45,507 nt of DNA. Source: Streptomyces zingiberis (GTDB lineage: Bacteria; Actinomycetota; Actinomycetes; Streptomycetales; Streptomycetaceae). A model generated the notes under the pieces. That model ran no database searches. It was not told the DNA's origin and worked only from the letters and a program-made list of their open reading frames with translations. The position numbers and the translations under genes were made by a program. This document shows, in pieces, positions 7,512-15,540 of the stretch (position 1 is its first letter; every line of letters starts with the position of its first letter). The stretch lies in assembly GCF_012034935.1 (NCBI RefSeq), contig NZ_JAATEN010000034.1, positions 1-45,507 on the forward strand. The letters are read 5' to 3'.

Positions 7512-8462
7512 TCACCTCCTGGGGAGCGGCAGGGAACGGTGCCATTCGTAGAAAGCCGGCAGGACGGTCCGCAGGACGCGGAAGGCCGATATTCCACCGA
7601 GCACCGTGGCCGCCCGGGCCAGTTCGCGCTCCGGGGTGTCCACGACCACCCGTACGGCGGCAACGGGGCGGTCCCCAGCGGCCAGGGCGGCACGGAGCGT
7701 GGCCGCCGACTCCATGTCGGCGGCGATCGCCCCGGTGGCGGCGTGGAGGCGGGCGCGCTCGGCGCCACGGACGAGACGGCCACCGCTCACGAGCGGCCCG
7801 GTGTGCACGGTCACGCCGCCCCTCCGCCGTGCGGGCGGGGCCGGCGCGGCGGTGAGAGCGGCGGCGAGGACGGCGGCGCCGTCGCACGGGATCACCCGGG
7901 CCGGTGTGCGCGGGTCACCGTCCGCCGTGCCCCGCGTCCGGGCGGCTCCGCCGGCGGCCCCGGCTGCGTTGCCGACTGCGTTGCCGACTGCGTTGCCGAC
8001 TGCGTTGTCGACTGCGTTGCCGGCCGTTTTCCCAGCTGCCTTCCCGGCCATGTGCCCTCCGGCAGGTGCGCCGGGCACATCGCCGCCCGCCTCCCCGTGC
8101 ACCCCGTCGCCCGCCGGGTCGGCCGTGGCGCCGGCTGTGGCGCCGGCTGTGGCGCCGGCCGCCTCCGCCATCACCTCGGCCACCACCTCCGCCACCACAA
8201 GGTCCCCGGGGCGCATCCCCGGGGCGAGCGCTCCGCAGAAGCCGGTGGCGAGGACGGCGGTGGGCCCGGTGCCCCCGGTGCCCGCGCCGGCGCTCCGCAG
8301 CCCGCGGCGGACGGCGTGCTCGGCGGCTCGTGGGCCCATCCCCGTCCGCAGCAGGGTCAGCCCGTCGGGCGCACCGGCCCGGCCGGCGGTGCGCAGGGCG
8401 AACCGTTCGACGGAGAGCGCGCAGGCCACCAGCAGCGACGGCGGGCTCGCGGGGGGCCTCAT
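7512..8462 (-). CDS. hpnG: Adenosylhopane nucleosidase-like phosphorylase HpnG, with a repeat-built insertion
   Basis: A 316-residue member of the nucleoside phosphorylase fold. HpnG removes adenine from adenosylhopane to give ribosylhopane. The conserved parts are the start (LLVACALSVERFAL), TGFCGAL...PGDLVVAE (~70-90) and the C-terminal AADMESAATLRAA (~245-257), whose Glu is expected to bind the ribose. Between VVAE and VIPCDGA lies a ~100-residue Ala/Gly-rich insert built from 12-bp DNA repeats (AGAT x3, GNAV-type x5). Usual family members are roughly 210-250 residues. The frame stays open, so the gene is probably functional with a floppy loop. Its ATG shares one base with the shc stop, implying coupling; hpnH follows after 5 bases. 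Confidence 0.88.
   Translation of the reverse strand: MRPPASPPSLLVACALSVERFALRTAGRAGAPDGLTLLRTGMGPRAAEHAVRRGLRSAGAGTGGTGPTAVLATGFCGALAPGMRPGDLVVAEVVAEVMAEAAGATAGATAGATADPAGDGVHGEAGGDVPGAPAGGHMAGKAAGKTAGNAVDNAVGNAVGNAVGNAAGAAGGAARTRGTADGDPRTPARVIPCDGAAVLAAALTAAPAPPARRRGGVTVHTGPLVSGGRLVRGAERARLHAATGAIAADMESAATLRAALAAGDRPVAAVRVVVDTPERELARAATVLGGISAFRVLRTVLPAFYEWHRSLPLPRR
7963..8022. repeat. 12-bp tandem repeat inside hpnG, 5 copies
   Basis: Five contiguous 12-mers (ACTGCGTTGCCG and close variants) run from 7963 to 8022. Read on the minus strand they encode a four-residue repeat (G/D-N-A-V), so copy-number change keeps the hpnG frame. Confidence 0.92.
8125..8160. repeat. 12-bp tandem repeat inside hpnG, 3 copies
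   Basis: Three copies of GTGGCGCCGGCT (the last with one change) start at 8125, 8137 and 8149. They encode AGAT repeats in hpnG. The adjoining 8161-8200 is also roughly 12-periodic and encodes VVAE/VMAE repeats. Confidence 0.9.
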
Positions 8463-10498
8463 CAGCCGTCCCGCGGGCCGGGCCGGACCGTGGGCCGCAC
8501 CGCGGCCACATAGCGGCCCAGCGCCGTGAGGGGGAACACCACGCGGTAGAGGTGGTAGTTGATCGAGAAGTCCCAGGGGAAACCGGTGCCGGTGAACTGC
8601 GGCTCGTCCCACGAGCCGTCCTCGCGCTGGGTGCGGGCGAGCCAGGACACGCCGCGCTCCACGGCCTTGCAGTCCTCCTCACCGGCGGCGAGGAGGGCGA
8701 GCAGCGCCCAGCCGGTCTGGGAGGCGGTGGAGTCACCGCGGGCGATCCACTCCGGGTCGGGGTAGGAGCGCAGGTCCTCACCCCAGCCGCCGTCCTCGTT
8801 CTGGACGCTCTTCAGCCAGTCGACGGCACGCCGCACCGCGGGATGACCGGCCGGGACCCCGGCGGCGGTGAGCGCGGGGACCACGGAGCCGGTGCCGTAG
8901 AGGTGGTTGACACCCCAGCGCCCGAACCAGGCGCCACTGGGCTCCTGTTCGGCGAGGAGCCAGGTCACGGCGCGCCGTACGCGCCGGTCACCCACGAGCC
9001 CCTCCCCCGCGAGCATCTCCACGACATGCGCGGTGACGTCGGCGGACGGTGGGTCGATGACCTCCCCGAAGTCACAGAACGGCAGCCGGCCGGCCAGCCG
9101 GCTGGTGTTGTCGGCGTCGAACGCGCCCCAGCCGCCGCCCGCGGACTGCATCCCGAGCGTCCAGCGGACGGCGCGCCGCACGGCCGTGTCCACCCGTTCC
9201 CGGTCGGGGTGGGCGGCGCGGCGCAGCGCCAGGACGACCTCGGCGGTGTCGTCGGTGTCGGGATAGGTGTCGTTGTGGAACTCGAACGCCCAGCCGCCGG
9301 GCTCCAGCCGGGGCCGGCGGACGGACCAGTCGCCGGGGCGCCGGACCTGCTCGCCGAGCATCCAGTCGGCGGCCCGGACGAGCGCGGGGTGATCGGCGGG
9401 CAGCCCCGCCTCCGCGAGCGCGACGGTGGCGAGGCAGGTGTCCCAGACCGGGGACTGGCAGGCCTCCACCATCCGGCAGGGCCCGCCGTCCGGCCCGGGG
9501 AGTTCGCTCCACACGGCGTAGCGGTCGAGCGAGGCCAGCCCGGCGCGGAGCACGGGGTGGTCGAGGTCGTGGCCGAGCAGGTGGAGCGCGATGACGGAGT
9601 AGACGGCGGGCGGCTGGATGCCGCCCCAGCAGCCGTCGTTCTCCTGCCGTTCGGTGATCCAGCGGGCGCAGGCGGCGAGCGCCGCGCGGCGCAGCGGGCG
9701 CAGCGCGAACGGGCGGTAGGCGCGCAGGGCCCGGTCCAGACGGTGGAAGAGACCGTCCCAGCTGGTGAGGGGGGCGCGGGTGGCGCCCCGCTGCGCGGTG
9801 TCCGGGCCGGCGCGGAGCTCGTCCAGCGGGAAGGGGGCGCGGCGCACGGGGCGCTTCGCGGAGACGACGGTGAGCGGCACGATGGTCTGCCGGGCCCAGC
9901 AGCCGAAGTCGTAGATGTTGAGCGGGAACCACCGCGGCAGGAAGATCATCTCGGGCGGCAGTTCGGGCAGGTCGTCCCAGGACCACCAGCCGAACAGGGC
10001 CAGCCAGACGCGGGTGAAGACCCGGGTGGCGGCGATACCGCCACGTTCGCGCGCCCAGGCGGAGGCGGCTGCCATGTGCGCGGCGTCGGGCGGGTCGCCC
10101 GCCAGCCGGAGCGCGGTGTACGCCTCGACGGTGGCGGAGAGATCGCCGGGGCCGCCGTGGAAGGTCGACCAGGTGCCGTCGGCACGCTGCCGGGAGCGGA
10201 TCCAGCGGGCGGCGGCCTCGGTGGTGCGCGCGTCACGGATGCCGAGGAACTCGCGGAGCAGCAGGTCCTCGGCGTCCATGGTGACGTTGGTCTCCAGGTC
10301 GCCCTTCCACCAGCCCTCCTCGTCCTGGCGGGCGAGCAGGTGACGGACCGCGGCCTCCGCGGCGCGCGCGGCGTCCTCCGGGGGGCCGGAGGGCGTGGTG
10401 GCGGCCGGGAGGACGGGGGCCGGGCCGGCCCCCACGGTGGTACGGGCGGCGGGCGGGCGCGGCGGGGTGCCGCCGTCGGTGGTGGACGGTGCCGTCAT
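8462..10498 (-). CDS. shc: Squalene-hopene cyclase
   Basis: A 678-residue class II triterpene cyclase that protonates squalene and closes it to hop-22(29)-ene and hopanol at the membrane. The catalytic acid motif is DTDDTA (D414-D417). Multiple QW repeats are visible (QDEEGWWKGD near 58, QRADGTW near 104, QNEDGGWGE and QREDGSWDE near the C-terminus). The C-terminal GTGFPWDFSINYHLYR is typical of bacterial cyclases. Length is slightly above the usual ~630-650 because of a Pro/Ala-rich N-terminus of ~40 residues. ATG at 10498 has GAAGGG upstream. The stop overlaps the hpnG start. An unusual ~860-base gap separates it from the polyprenyl synthase gene upstream, so it may have its own promoter. 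Confidence 0.96.
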   Translation of the reverse strand: MTAPSTTDGGTPPRPPAARTTVGAGPAPVLPAATTPSGPPEDAARAAEAAVRHLLARQDEEGWWKGDLETNVTMDAEDLLLREFLGIRDARTTEAAARWIRSRQRADGTWSTFHGGPGDLSATVEAYTALRLAGDPPDAAHMAAASAWARERGGIAATRVFTRVWLALFGWWSWDDLPELPPEMIFLPRWFPLNIYDFGCWARQTIVPLTVVSAKRPVRRAPFPLDELRAGPDTAQRGATRAPLTSWDGLFHRLDRALRAYRPFALRPLRRAALAACARWITERQENDGCWGGIQPPAVYSVIALHLLGHDLDHPVLRAGLASLDRYAVWSELPGPDGGPCRMVEACQSPVWDTCLATVALAEAGLPADHPALVRAADWMLGEQVRRPGDWSVRRPRLEPGGWAFEFHNDTYPDTDDTAEVVLALRRAAHPDRERVDTAVRRAVRWTLGMQSAGGGWGAFDADNTSRLAGRLPFCDFGEVIDPPSADVTAHVVEMLAGEGLVGDRRVRRAVTWLLAEQEPSGAWFGRWGVNHLYGTGSVVPALTAAGVPAGHPAVRRAVDWLKSVQNEDGGWGEDLRSYPDPEWIARGDSTASQTGWALLALLAAGEEDCKAVERGVSWLARTQREDGSWDEPQFTGTGFPWDFSINYHLYRVVFPLTALGRYVAAVRPTVRPGPRDG

Positions 10499-11356
10499 GG
10501 GGTGCCCTTCGTACGTCGGCGGGGAGGGTGAGGTGGTGGGCCGGGCCGCTCCGGTCGGTATGGGGCCGGGGTGCGGGATCGGGGGGCGGGGCCGGGTGCG
10601 GCGCCGCCCGGCGGCCGTTCTCCTGCTCCAGGCCCCGGGGGCCGGGCCCTGGAGCGGGGCGCCACCACACGGCGGACCATGCGGCGCGGTGCGAGGGTGC
10701 GACGGGGCGGGTCGACGAGGCGGGGTGCCGGAGCGGGGCGGGGCGGCGGGATGGGGCGGCGGGCGGCGCCACGAGGCGGGGGCCGCGGCGGTGCGTCGCG
10801 GCGTGCCCTGTGGCGCCGTCACGGCTGCGGCACGTGCCCGCGGCCCGGCCGGGAACACCCGGCCGCACGAGCCCGGTCTCAAGTGACCCGGTCTCCCCGG
10901 TCCGGCTCACGGCCCCGGTCTCACAGCCCTCGTCTCACGGGTCCCGTCCGCCCCGGCACCACGCCCCGCGTCGGGCCCCGGGCGGCCCGGCCGCCCGGGG
11001 TTCCGCCCGCCGCCGCTCGTCCCGGTCCGGGCCTACGGGCGGCGGGCGCCGTCCTCATATGGACCGGCGGGGCTCCTCCGGGCCGGGGACGCGGCGGCTC
11101 GGCCGGTCCGTCCCTCCGGCGGCCGGAACGCCGCGTCCCCGGCCTGTGCTCTGCGGCGGCTCGGGCCTCACCCCCCGCACCGTCCTCGTGGCCACGGACC
11201 GCGGAGCGGCCGTGACCTGTCCGGCGGTTGCCCGCTCCTGCACGGGCGCCGTCCTCCCGGCGGCCTGCGGGACACCGCCGGCTGCCCGCCCATCCGGGTA
11301 CGGCCGGTCCCCCACGGCCATCACCCGCGCCGCGGTCCCTCCCGCCGTGCGGCCGG
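10499..11356. other. Long gap inside the hopanoid operon
   Basis: About 860 bases separate the polyprenyl synthase stop from the shc start, while the other minus-strand hopanoid genes overlap or nearly so. On the minus strand an open frame of 101 codons (11360 down to 11055) begins in an ATGA overlap with the synthase stop, but its Pro/Arg/Gly-rich product matches nothing I recognise and its third-position GC is mediocre. The hairpin at 10976-11000 may end synthase transcription. A promoter for shc is expected near 10500-10700; I cannot point to one. Confidence 0.55.
10976..11000 (-). terminator. Perfect 10-bp hairpin between polyprenyl synthase and shc
   Basis: Arms 10976-10985 and 10991-11000 are exact complements around a 5-base loop. 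The position ~360 bases past the synthase stop suggests attenuation or termination within the hopanoid locus. Function is inferred from structure only. Confidence 0.4.
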
Positions 11357-12517
11357 TCATCTCTGCCGCACGACGACGAAGTCCGCCAGGGCGACGAGCT
11401 GTTCGCGGACGCCGGGGTCGAGTTCGACCCGGTCGAGGGCGGACAGCGCGGCGGTGTGCTGGCGCTGTGCCTCCTCCGCCGTCCAGGAGCGGCCGCCGGC
11501 CTCCTCGATCAGCGCGGCGCGCTCGGCGAACTCCGTCTCGTCGAAGTCCTCGGCGCCGTCGCTCCCCGCGTCCACGGCCAGGATCGCCCCCAGCCGGTCC
11601 GAGGCGGGGCCGCCGGCGGCGAGGGCGGCGACCACCGGCAGGGATTTCTTGCGCTGGCGCAGATCGCTCCAGGTCTGCTTGCCGGTGGCCTCCGGGTCGC
11701 CCCAGATGCCGAGGATGTCGTCGACGGCCTGGAAGGCGAGGCCGAGGTGGTAGCCGTAGTCCTCCAGCGCGTCCGCGAGGTGGTCGCCGGCGCCACCGAG
11801 GACGGCGCCGATGGAGGTGGCGCAGGCGAGGAGGGCACCCGTCTTGTTGCCCTCCATGCGCAGGCACTCCTCGACGGTGACCCGCTCACGGTGCTCGTAG
11901 GAGATGTCCTGGGCCTGACCGTCGATCAGCTTGCGGCTGGCGGTGGTGAGACGGCGCGCGGCGCGGGCCCCTTCGGCGGTGCCGAGTTCCAGCAGGACCT
12001 CGCTCGCCAGGGCGAAGAGGGCGTCGCCGACGAGGATGGCGAGGGCCGGGCCGTGCACCTTCCAGACGGTGTCGCGGTGGCGCCGCTGCTCGTCCCCGTC
12101 CATGAGGTCGTCGTGGAGCAGGGAGAAGTTGTGCACCAGTTCCACGGCGACGGCCCCGGGGACGCCGGTCTCCGGGGCGGCGCCGGCGGCCTCGGCGGAG
12201 AGCAGGGCGAGCGCGGGGCGCACCGCCTTGCCGCCGTCGCCCTCGGCGGGGCGGCCCCCGGCGTCGATCCAGCCGAAGTGGTAGGCGGCGACGGTGTCCA
12301 TGGGCGGGGCGAGGCGGGCCACGGCGGCTCGCAGCACCGGCGTGGCGAGCGTCCGTCCGCGCAGCAGCAGCGCGGCGACGTCCGCGGTGTCGATGGCGGG
12401 ATGCGCCGTATTCACACTCTCTCCTCTGGTTCCTGGACGGCCGGGGTCCTGCTCCGGCCGGGACGGCCCGGGTGGTACGGGGTGCCCGGTGCGGGCGGGT
12501 ACGGGCGTGGTGGTCAT
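11357..12517 (-). CDS. Polyprenyl (farnesyl/geranylgeranyl) diphosphate synthase
   Basis: A 386-residue all-trans prenyltransferase of the IspA/CrtE family. The first Asp-rich motif is in LLHDDLMDGD and the second in FQAVDDILGIWGD, with KTGALLACA between. In this operon it presumably makes farnesyl diphosphate for HpnC/HpnD. Two starts compete. ATG at 12517 overlaps the hpnE stop as ATGA, giving coupling, and has AGGAAGG upstream. GTG at 12415 has a strong GAGGAG and would remove a 34-residue Pro-rich leader that is not part of the fold. The prenyl chain length cannot be fixed by eye. Confidence 0.93.
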   Translation of the reverse strand: MTTTPVPARTGHPVPPGPSRPEQDPGRPGTRGESVNTAHPAIDTADVAALLLRGRTLATPVLRAAVARLAPPMDTVAAYHFGWIDAGGRPAEGDGGKAVRPALALLSAEAAGAAPETGVPGAVAVELVHNFSLLHDDLMDGDEQRRHRDTVWKVHGPALAILVGDALFALASEVLLELGTAEGARAARRLTTASRKLIDGQAQDISYEHRERVTVEECLRMEGNKTGALLACATSIGAVLGGAGDHLADALEDYGYHLGLAFQAVDDILGIWGDPEATGKQTWSDLRQRKKSLPVVAALAAGGPASDRLGAILAVDAGSDGAEDFDETEFAERAALIEEAGGRSWTAEEAQRQHTAALSALDRVELDPGVREQLVALADFVVVRQR

Positions 12518-14112
12518 ACGGCCGTGCCTTCCTGGGTGTGTCCCGGGCGGCGGCCCGGGTCCACGGCGGTCGGGGCGGGGGGCGGGTCGGCGCGGCCGCG
12601 GGCGGCGCCCAGATGGCGCAGGGCCGCCGCGGCCGCGGTGGCGCCGCTGCGGGCCGCGCCTTCCATCGTGGCGGGCCAGCCGGTGTCGGTCCACGCCCCG
12701 GCCAGCAGGAGACCGGGGGCACGTGAGATCGCGTGGGGGCGCAACCGCGCGGTGCCGGGCGCGGGAGCGAAGGTGGCCGCCCGTTCGCGGGTGACGAAGA
12801 AGTCGAGGACCCGGGCGGGCCGGGCGGCCGGCAACAGGCGGGCCAGCTCGGGCAGGAAACGGGCGCGCAGGTCGGCGGCGGGCTGGTCGATGATGTCTCC
12901 GGCGGCCGACTGCGACAGGGCGAGGTACTGGGCGCCGCCGGTGAGGCCGGAGGGCTCCGTCCGGTCGAAGACCCACTGGACCGGGGTGCCCAGCGCGGCG
13001 AGGAAGGGGCGGCGCAGCACCCTGCGATCGTAGACGACGTGGAGGTTGACGATCGGCGCGGTCCCGAGCCCGCGCAGGCGTGCCGGCCGCTCCAGGGCAC
13101 CGTCCGGCAGCAGCCGTTCCGCCTCTTCGGGCGGGACCGCGAGGACGACGGCGTGGGCGCGGAGGACCGTCGGAGTGCCCCCGGGACCGTCGAGGTCGGC
13201 CCGCCAGCCGCCGTGCCCCGTCCCGCTCCCGTCCGCGGCGCGGTCCGGGGAGGTGCCCCGGGAGGTGCCGGTGGAGGTGTCCGGCGGTCCGGGCTCCGGG
13301 GCCGCCCCCGGTGGACGCAGCCTGCGGAGACGGGTGCGGAGCAGGGTGCGGACGCCCGCGCGGTCCAGGGCCCGGCGGGCGCGGACGTCGTGGAGTTCGC
13401 CGAGCGGCACCCGGGCCCGTCCGATGTCGGCGGCGCCCGCCTCGCCGAGCAGCCCGGTGCGGAAGACCATGGCGGCGAGAGCCAGGGAGACCTGGTCGGC
13501 GCGGGCGTTGAGGGTGGCCGTGCCGACGAGGTCCCACAGCGCCTCGACGGCGCGCGGCGACTGGCCGTGGTGGCGCAGCCAGTCCCCGAAGCGGGCCCCG
13601 TCGAGTGCCGGATCGGCCGGGTCGAGCCGGCGCAGGGCGAGCGCGGCGCGGGCGGCGGCGGAGCGCTCGGCGAGGGACAGGTGCGGGTAGCGGGCGAGGG
13701 AACCGGCCAGGTGCAGCGGCGCGGGGAGCGCGGAGCGGCGCAGCCTCCCCAGCGTGTGGTCGCGGGCGTCCAGGACGGGCACGTCGAGGCGGTCCTGCAC
13801 GGGCGCGAGCGGGGCGCCGCCGACGCGGTCCAGCAGCGCGCGGTAGGCGGTGCAGCAGCGCAGATGGACGTGCTGGCCGTTGTCGGCCGTCAGGTCCCCG
13901 GCCGGGGAGGAACGCCGGAAGGAGAAGGCCAGGCCGCCCAGGCGCGGCCGGGCCTCGGCCAGCACCACGCGGACGCCGGCGTCGGCGAGCGCGAGGGCCG
14001 CGGCCGTCCCGGCGATGCCCCCGCCGGCGACCAGAACGGTGGGCTGGCCGTCCGGGCCGCCCGGGGCGGGAACCCCGGGCGTGGCGCCCGGCGAGACGGG
14101 GACGGCGGTCAC
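12514..14112 (-). CDS. hpnE: Hydroxysqualene dehydroxylase / squalene-associated FAD oxidoreductase HpnE
   Basis: A 532-residue flavoprotein of the phytoene-desaturase fold. In the hopanoid route HpnE reduces hydroxysqualene to squalene. The dinucleotide-binding VLVAGGGIAGTAAALALADAG is at ~25-45, GGLAFSF follows, and a C-terminal GLLLAGAWTDTGWPATMEGA closes the FAD site. A low-complexity insert near the middle (PPDTSTGTSRGTSPD and flanks) comes partly from a 12-bp repeat at 13250-13285. The GTG start at 14112 has GGGAGGTG 6 bases upstream. It overlaps as GTGA the end of a 27-codon duplicated remnant of hpnD (see repeat 14106-14261). The stop overlaps the next gene. Confidence 0.92.
   Translation of the reverse strand: MTAVPVSPGATPGVPAPGGPDGQPTVLVAGGGIAGTAAALALADAGVRVVLAEARPRLGGLAFSFRRSSPAGDLTADNGQHVHLRCCTAYRALLDRVGGAPLAPVQDRLDVPVLDARDHTLGRLRRSALPAPLHLAGSLARYPHLSLAERSAAARAALALRRLDPADPALDGARFGDWLRHHGQSPRAVEALWDLVGTATLNARADQVSLALAAMVFRTGLLGEAGAADIGRARVPLGELHDVRARRALDRAGVRTLLRTRLRRLRPPGAAPEPGPPDTSTGTSRGTSPDRAADGSGTGHGGWRADLDGPGGTPTVLRAHAVVLAVPPEEAERLLPDGALERPARLRGLGTAPIVNLHVVYDRRVLRRPFLAALGTPVQWVFDRTEPSGLTGGAQYLALSQSAAGDIIDQPAADLRARFLPELARLLPAARPARVLDFFVTRERAATFAPAPGTARLRPHAISRAPGLLLAGAWTDTGWPATMEGAARSGATAAAAALRHLGAARGRADPPPAPTAVDPGRRPGHTQEGTAV
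13250..13285. repeat. 12-bp tandem repeat inside hpnE, 3 copies
   Basis: Three 12-mers sharing GAGGTG at 13250, 13262 and 13274 encode the Thr/Ser/Gly-rich linker of HpnE. Copies differ at 2-4 positions. Confidence 0.75.
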
Positions 14113-14261
14113 CGCACGCACCTCCCACCGGTCCGGACGGGACGACGGCGGGACACGGACCGGGCGCCCGGCCCCGACAGGGCGACGGTCACCGCACGCA
14201 CCTCCCACCGGTCCGGACGGGACGACGGCGGGACACGGACCGGGCGTCCAGCCCCGACAGG
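14106..14261. repeat. 80-bp-period tandem duplication at the hpnD/hpnE junction
   Basis: Bases 14106-14181 recur at 14186-14261 with two mismatches; 60 bases (14107-14166 and 14187-14246) are identical. Each copy holds the last ~24 codons of hpnD, the ribosome binding site and the GTGA overlap. HpnD now stops in the right-hand copy (14189-14191) and hpnE starts in the left-hand copy (GTG 14112). The GTG of the right copy (14192) opens a 27-codon frame that repeats the HpnD tail and stops at 14109, again as GTGA with hpnE. Coupling is thus kept through a minigene. Confidence 0.93.
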
Positions 14262-15268
14262 CCCCGCACCGCGACATACGCCTTCTCGGGCGCGGGCAGC
14301 GAGACCCGGCCCCGCAGCACGGCCTCCGGATCCCGCGCGATGCGGTCCAGCAGCCGGCGGTAGATACCGGCCATGGCGGCGACGCAGGCCCCGCTGCGCC
14401 GGTCCAGCAGCGGCAGCAGCCGCAGCCCTTCGGTGAACAGGGACCCGGCGCGGCGGGCCTGGAAGCGCACCAGCCCCGTGAAGTCGGCCCCGGCGGGCGG
14501 GACGAGCGGGGCGGCGGGGGCGCCTGCGCCGGGGGTGTCACCGGAGGCGCCCGGCTCGGCGGGGGCGCCCCGCGGGCCGGCCGGTGGACCGACGGGGAAC
14601 GGAAGGCAGTCGAACGCGGCGAGATCCTCCGTGGGGAGGTAGATCCGGCCGTCGGCGGCGTCCTCCCGGATGTCGCGGAGGATGTTGGTGAGCTGGAGGG
14701 CGAGGCCGAGCGTGTCGGCGTACCCGGGGGCGCGCGCCGCCTCGCCGGCGCCGTGCCCTTCCGGGTCCGTGACCCCGAACACCCCCAGGGAGAGCCGGCC
14801 GACGGACCCGGCGACGCAGCGGCAGTACGTCCGCAGGTCCTCCCAGGTGCCGTAGGCCGTGCCCCGTACGTCCATCAGCACGCCGTCGACGAGTTCGCCG
14901 AACGCCCCGAGGGGGATGGGGTACCGTCCGGCGGCGTGCGTGAGGGCCACGGCGACCGGGTCGGTGTCGTCGGGACGGATCTCCCCGGCGCGGATCCGGC
15001 CGAGCAGGGCCCGGGTGGCCTCGAGGCGTTCCCGCTTGGCGGCCTCGGGGAGGTCACCGTCCCCGATGTCGTCGATGCGGCGGGACAACGCGTACAGCGC
15101 GGACATGGCCCGCCGCTTGCCCGGCGGCAGCAGCCGGATGCCGTAGGCGAAGTTCCGCGCCTGCCGTCCGGTGACGGTCTCGCAGTACCGGTAGGCCGCG
15201 AGCACCGGTTCCGCCAGCGGCGGCGGCGCGGGAACCGCGGACGGCGGCGTGGGCACAGATCGGGTCAC
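14189..15268 (-). CDS. hpnD: Presqualene diphosphate synthase HpnD
   Basis: A 359-residue squalene/phytoene synthase-fold enzyme. HpnD condenses two farnesyl diphosphates to presqualene diphosphate. The first Asp-rich motif is DDIGD (66-70) and the second is in NILRDIREDAADGRIYLP; RxxAYG-type and YCRCVAGSVG segments are intact. A Pro/Gly/Ala-rich insert of ~35 residues follows GRIYLP...PFPVG, where relatives have a short loop. The start is GTG at 15268, with GAGAGGGGGTGAGG upstream. The last 22 residues (SRRRPVRTGGRCVR end) are encoded in the duplicated junction segment, so the tail appears twice in the DNA. Confidence 0.93.
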   Translation of the reverse strand: MTRSVPTPPSAVPAPPPLAEPVLAAYRYCETVTGRQARNFAYGIRLLPPGKRRAMSALYALSRRIDDIGDGDLPEAAKRERLEATRALLGRIRAGEIRPDDTDPVAVALTHAAGRYPIPLGAFGELVDGVLMDVRGTAYGTWEDLRTYCRCVAGSVGRLSLGVFGVTDPEGHGAGEAARAPGYADTLGLALQLTNILRDIREDAADGRIYLPTEDLAAFDCLPFPVGPPAGPRGAPAEPGASGDTPGAGAPAAPLVPPAGADFTGLVRFQARRAGSLFTEGLRLLPLLDRRSGACVAAMAGIYRRLLDRIARDPEAVLRGRVSLPAPEKAYVAVRGLSGLDARSVSRRRPVRTGGRCVR

Positions 15269-15540
15269 CGCGCCTCACCCCCTCTCTTCGCCGGGGAGCA
15301 CCGGCGGCCCCCATCCACCGCGGTCGGGGGCGGAAGCGCGGGCCGGGTGGCGGCGCCTCCCCCCGCCTCCGCACGGGGGAGGACCACCGGCGGCCCCCCG
15401 TGCGCCGCGGGCGGCAGCGGAAACACCGGCCGGCACCCGGCCGGGGACACACACCGGCACACAGACCGGGACACAGCCCGGGACACAGGCGGGAACACAG
15501 ACCGGGTCAGCGGCCGGGGCACGAACCGGGGCACCACCGC
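15269..15540. repeat. Repeat-rich insertion between hpnC and hpnD, flanked by a 16-bp direct repeat
   Basis: The hpnC 3' end (15541-15556) and the region just above the hpnD start (15275-15291) share a 16-17-base sequence containing the ribosome binding site and TGA. Between them 15446-15529 is a 12-bp tandem array of seven degenerate units ending in CCGG. An 89-codon frame opens as GTGA at the hpnC stop (15544) and closes at 15275, six bases before hpnD. Its product is mostly CVPx tetrapeptides, so I treat it as a bridge rather than a real gene. Confidence 0.7.

Noticed and set aside
7512..8462. hpnG as a pseudogene because of its repeat insertion
   Set aside because: The frame stays open, the repeats are multiples of three bases, and conserved motifs remain on both sides.
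7904..10531. 875-codon plus-strand open frame opposite shc and hpnG
   Set aside because: It is antisense to well-supported genes, a consequence of high third-position GC; the product is Gly/Val/Ala/Arg-rich with no domain.
11055..11360. 101-codon frame overlapping the polyprenyl synthase stop as ATGA
   Set aside because: No family resemblance, no ribosome binding site and weak coding bias; kept as a finding, not annotated as a gene.
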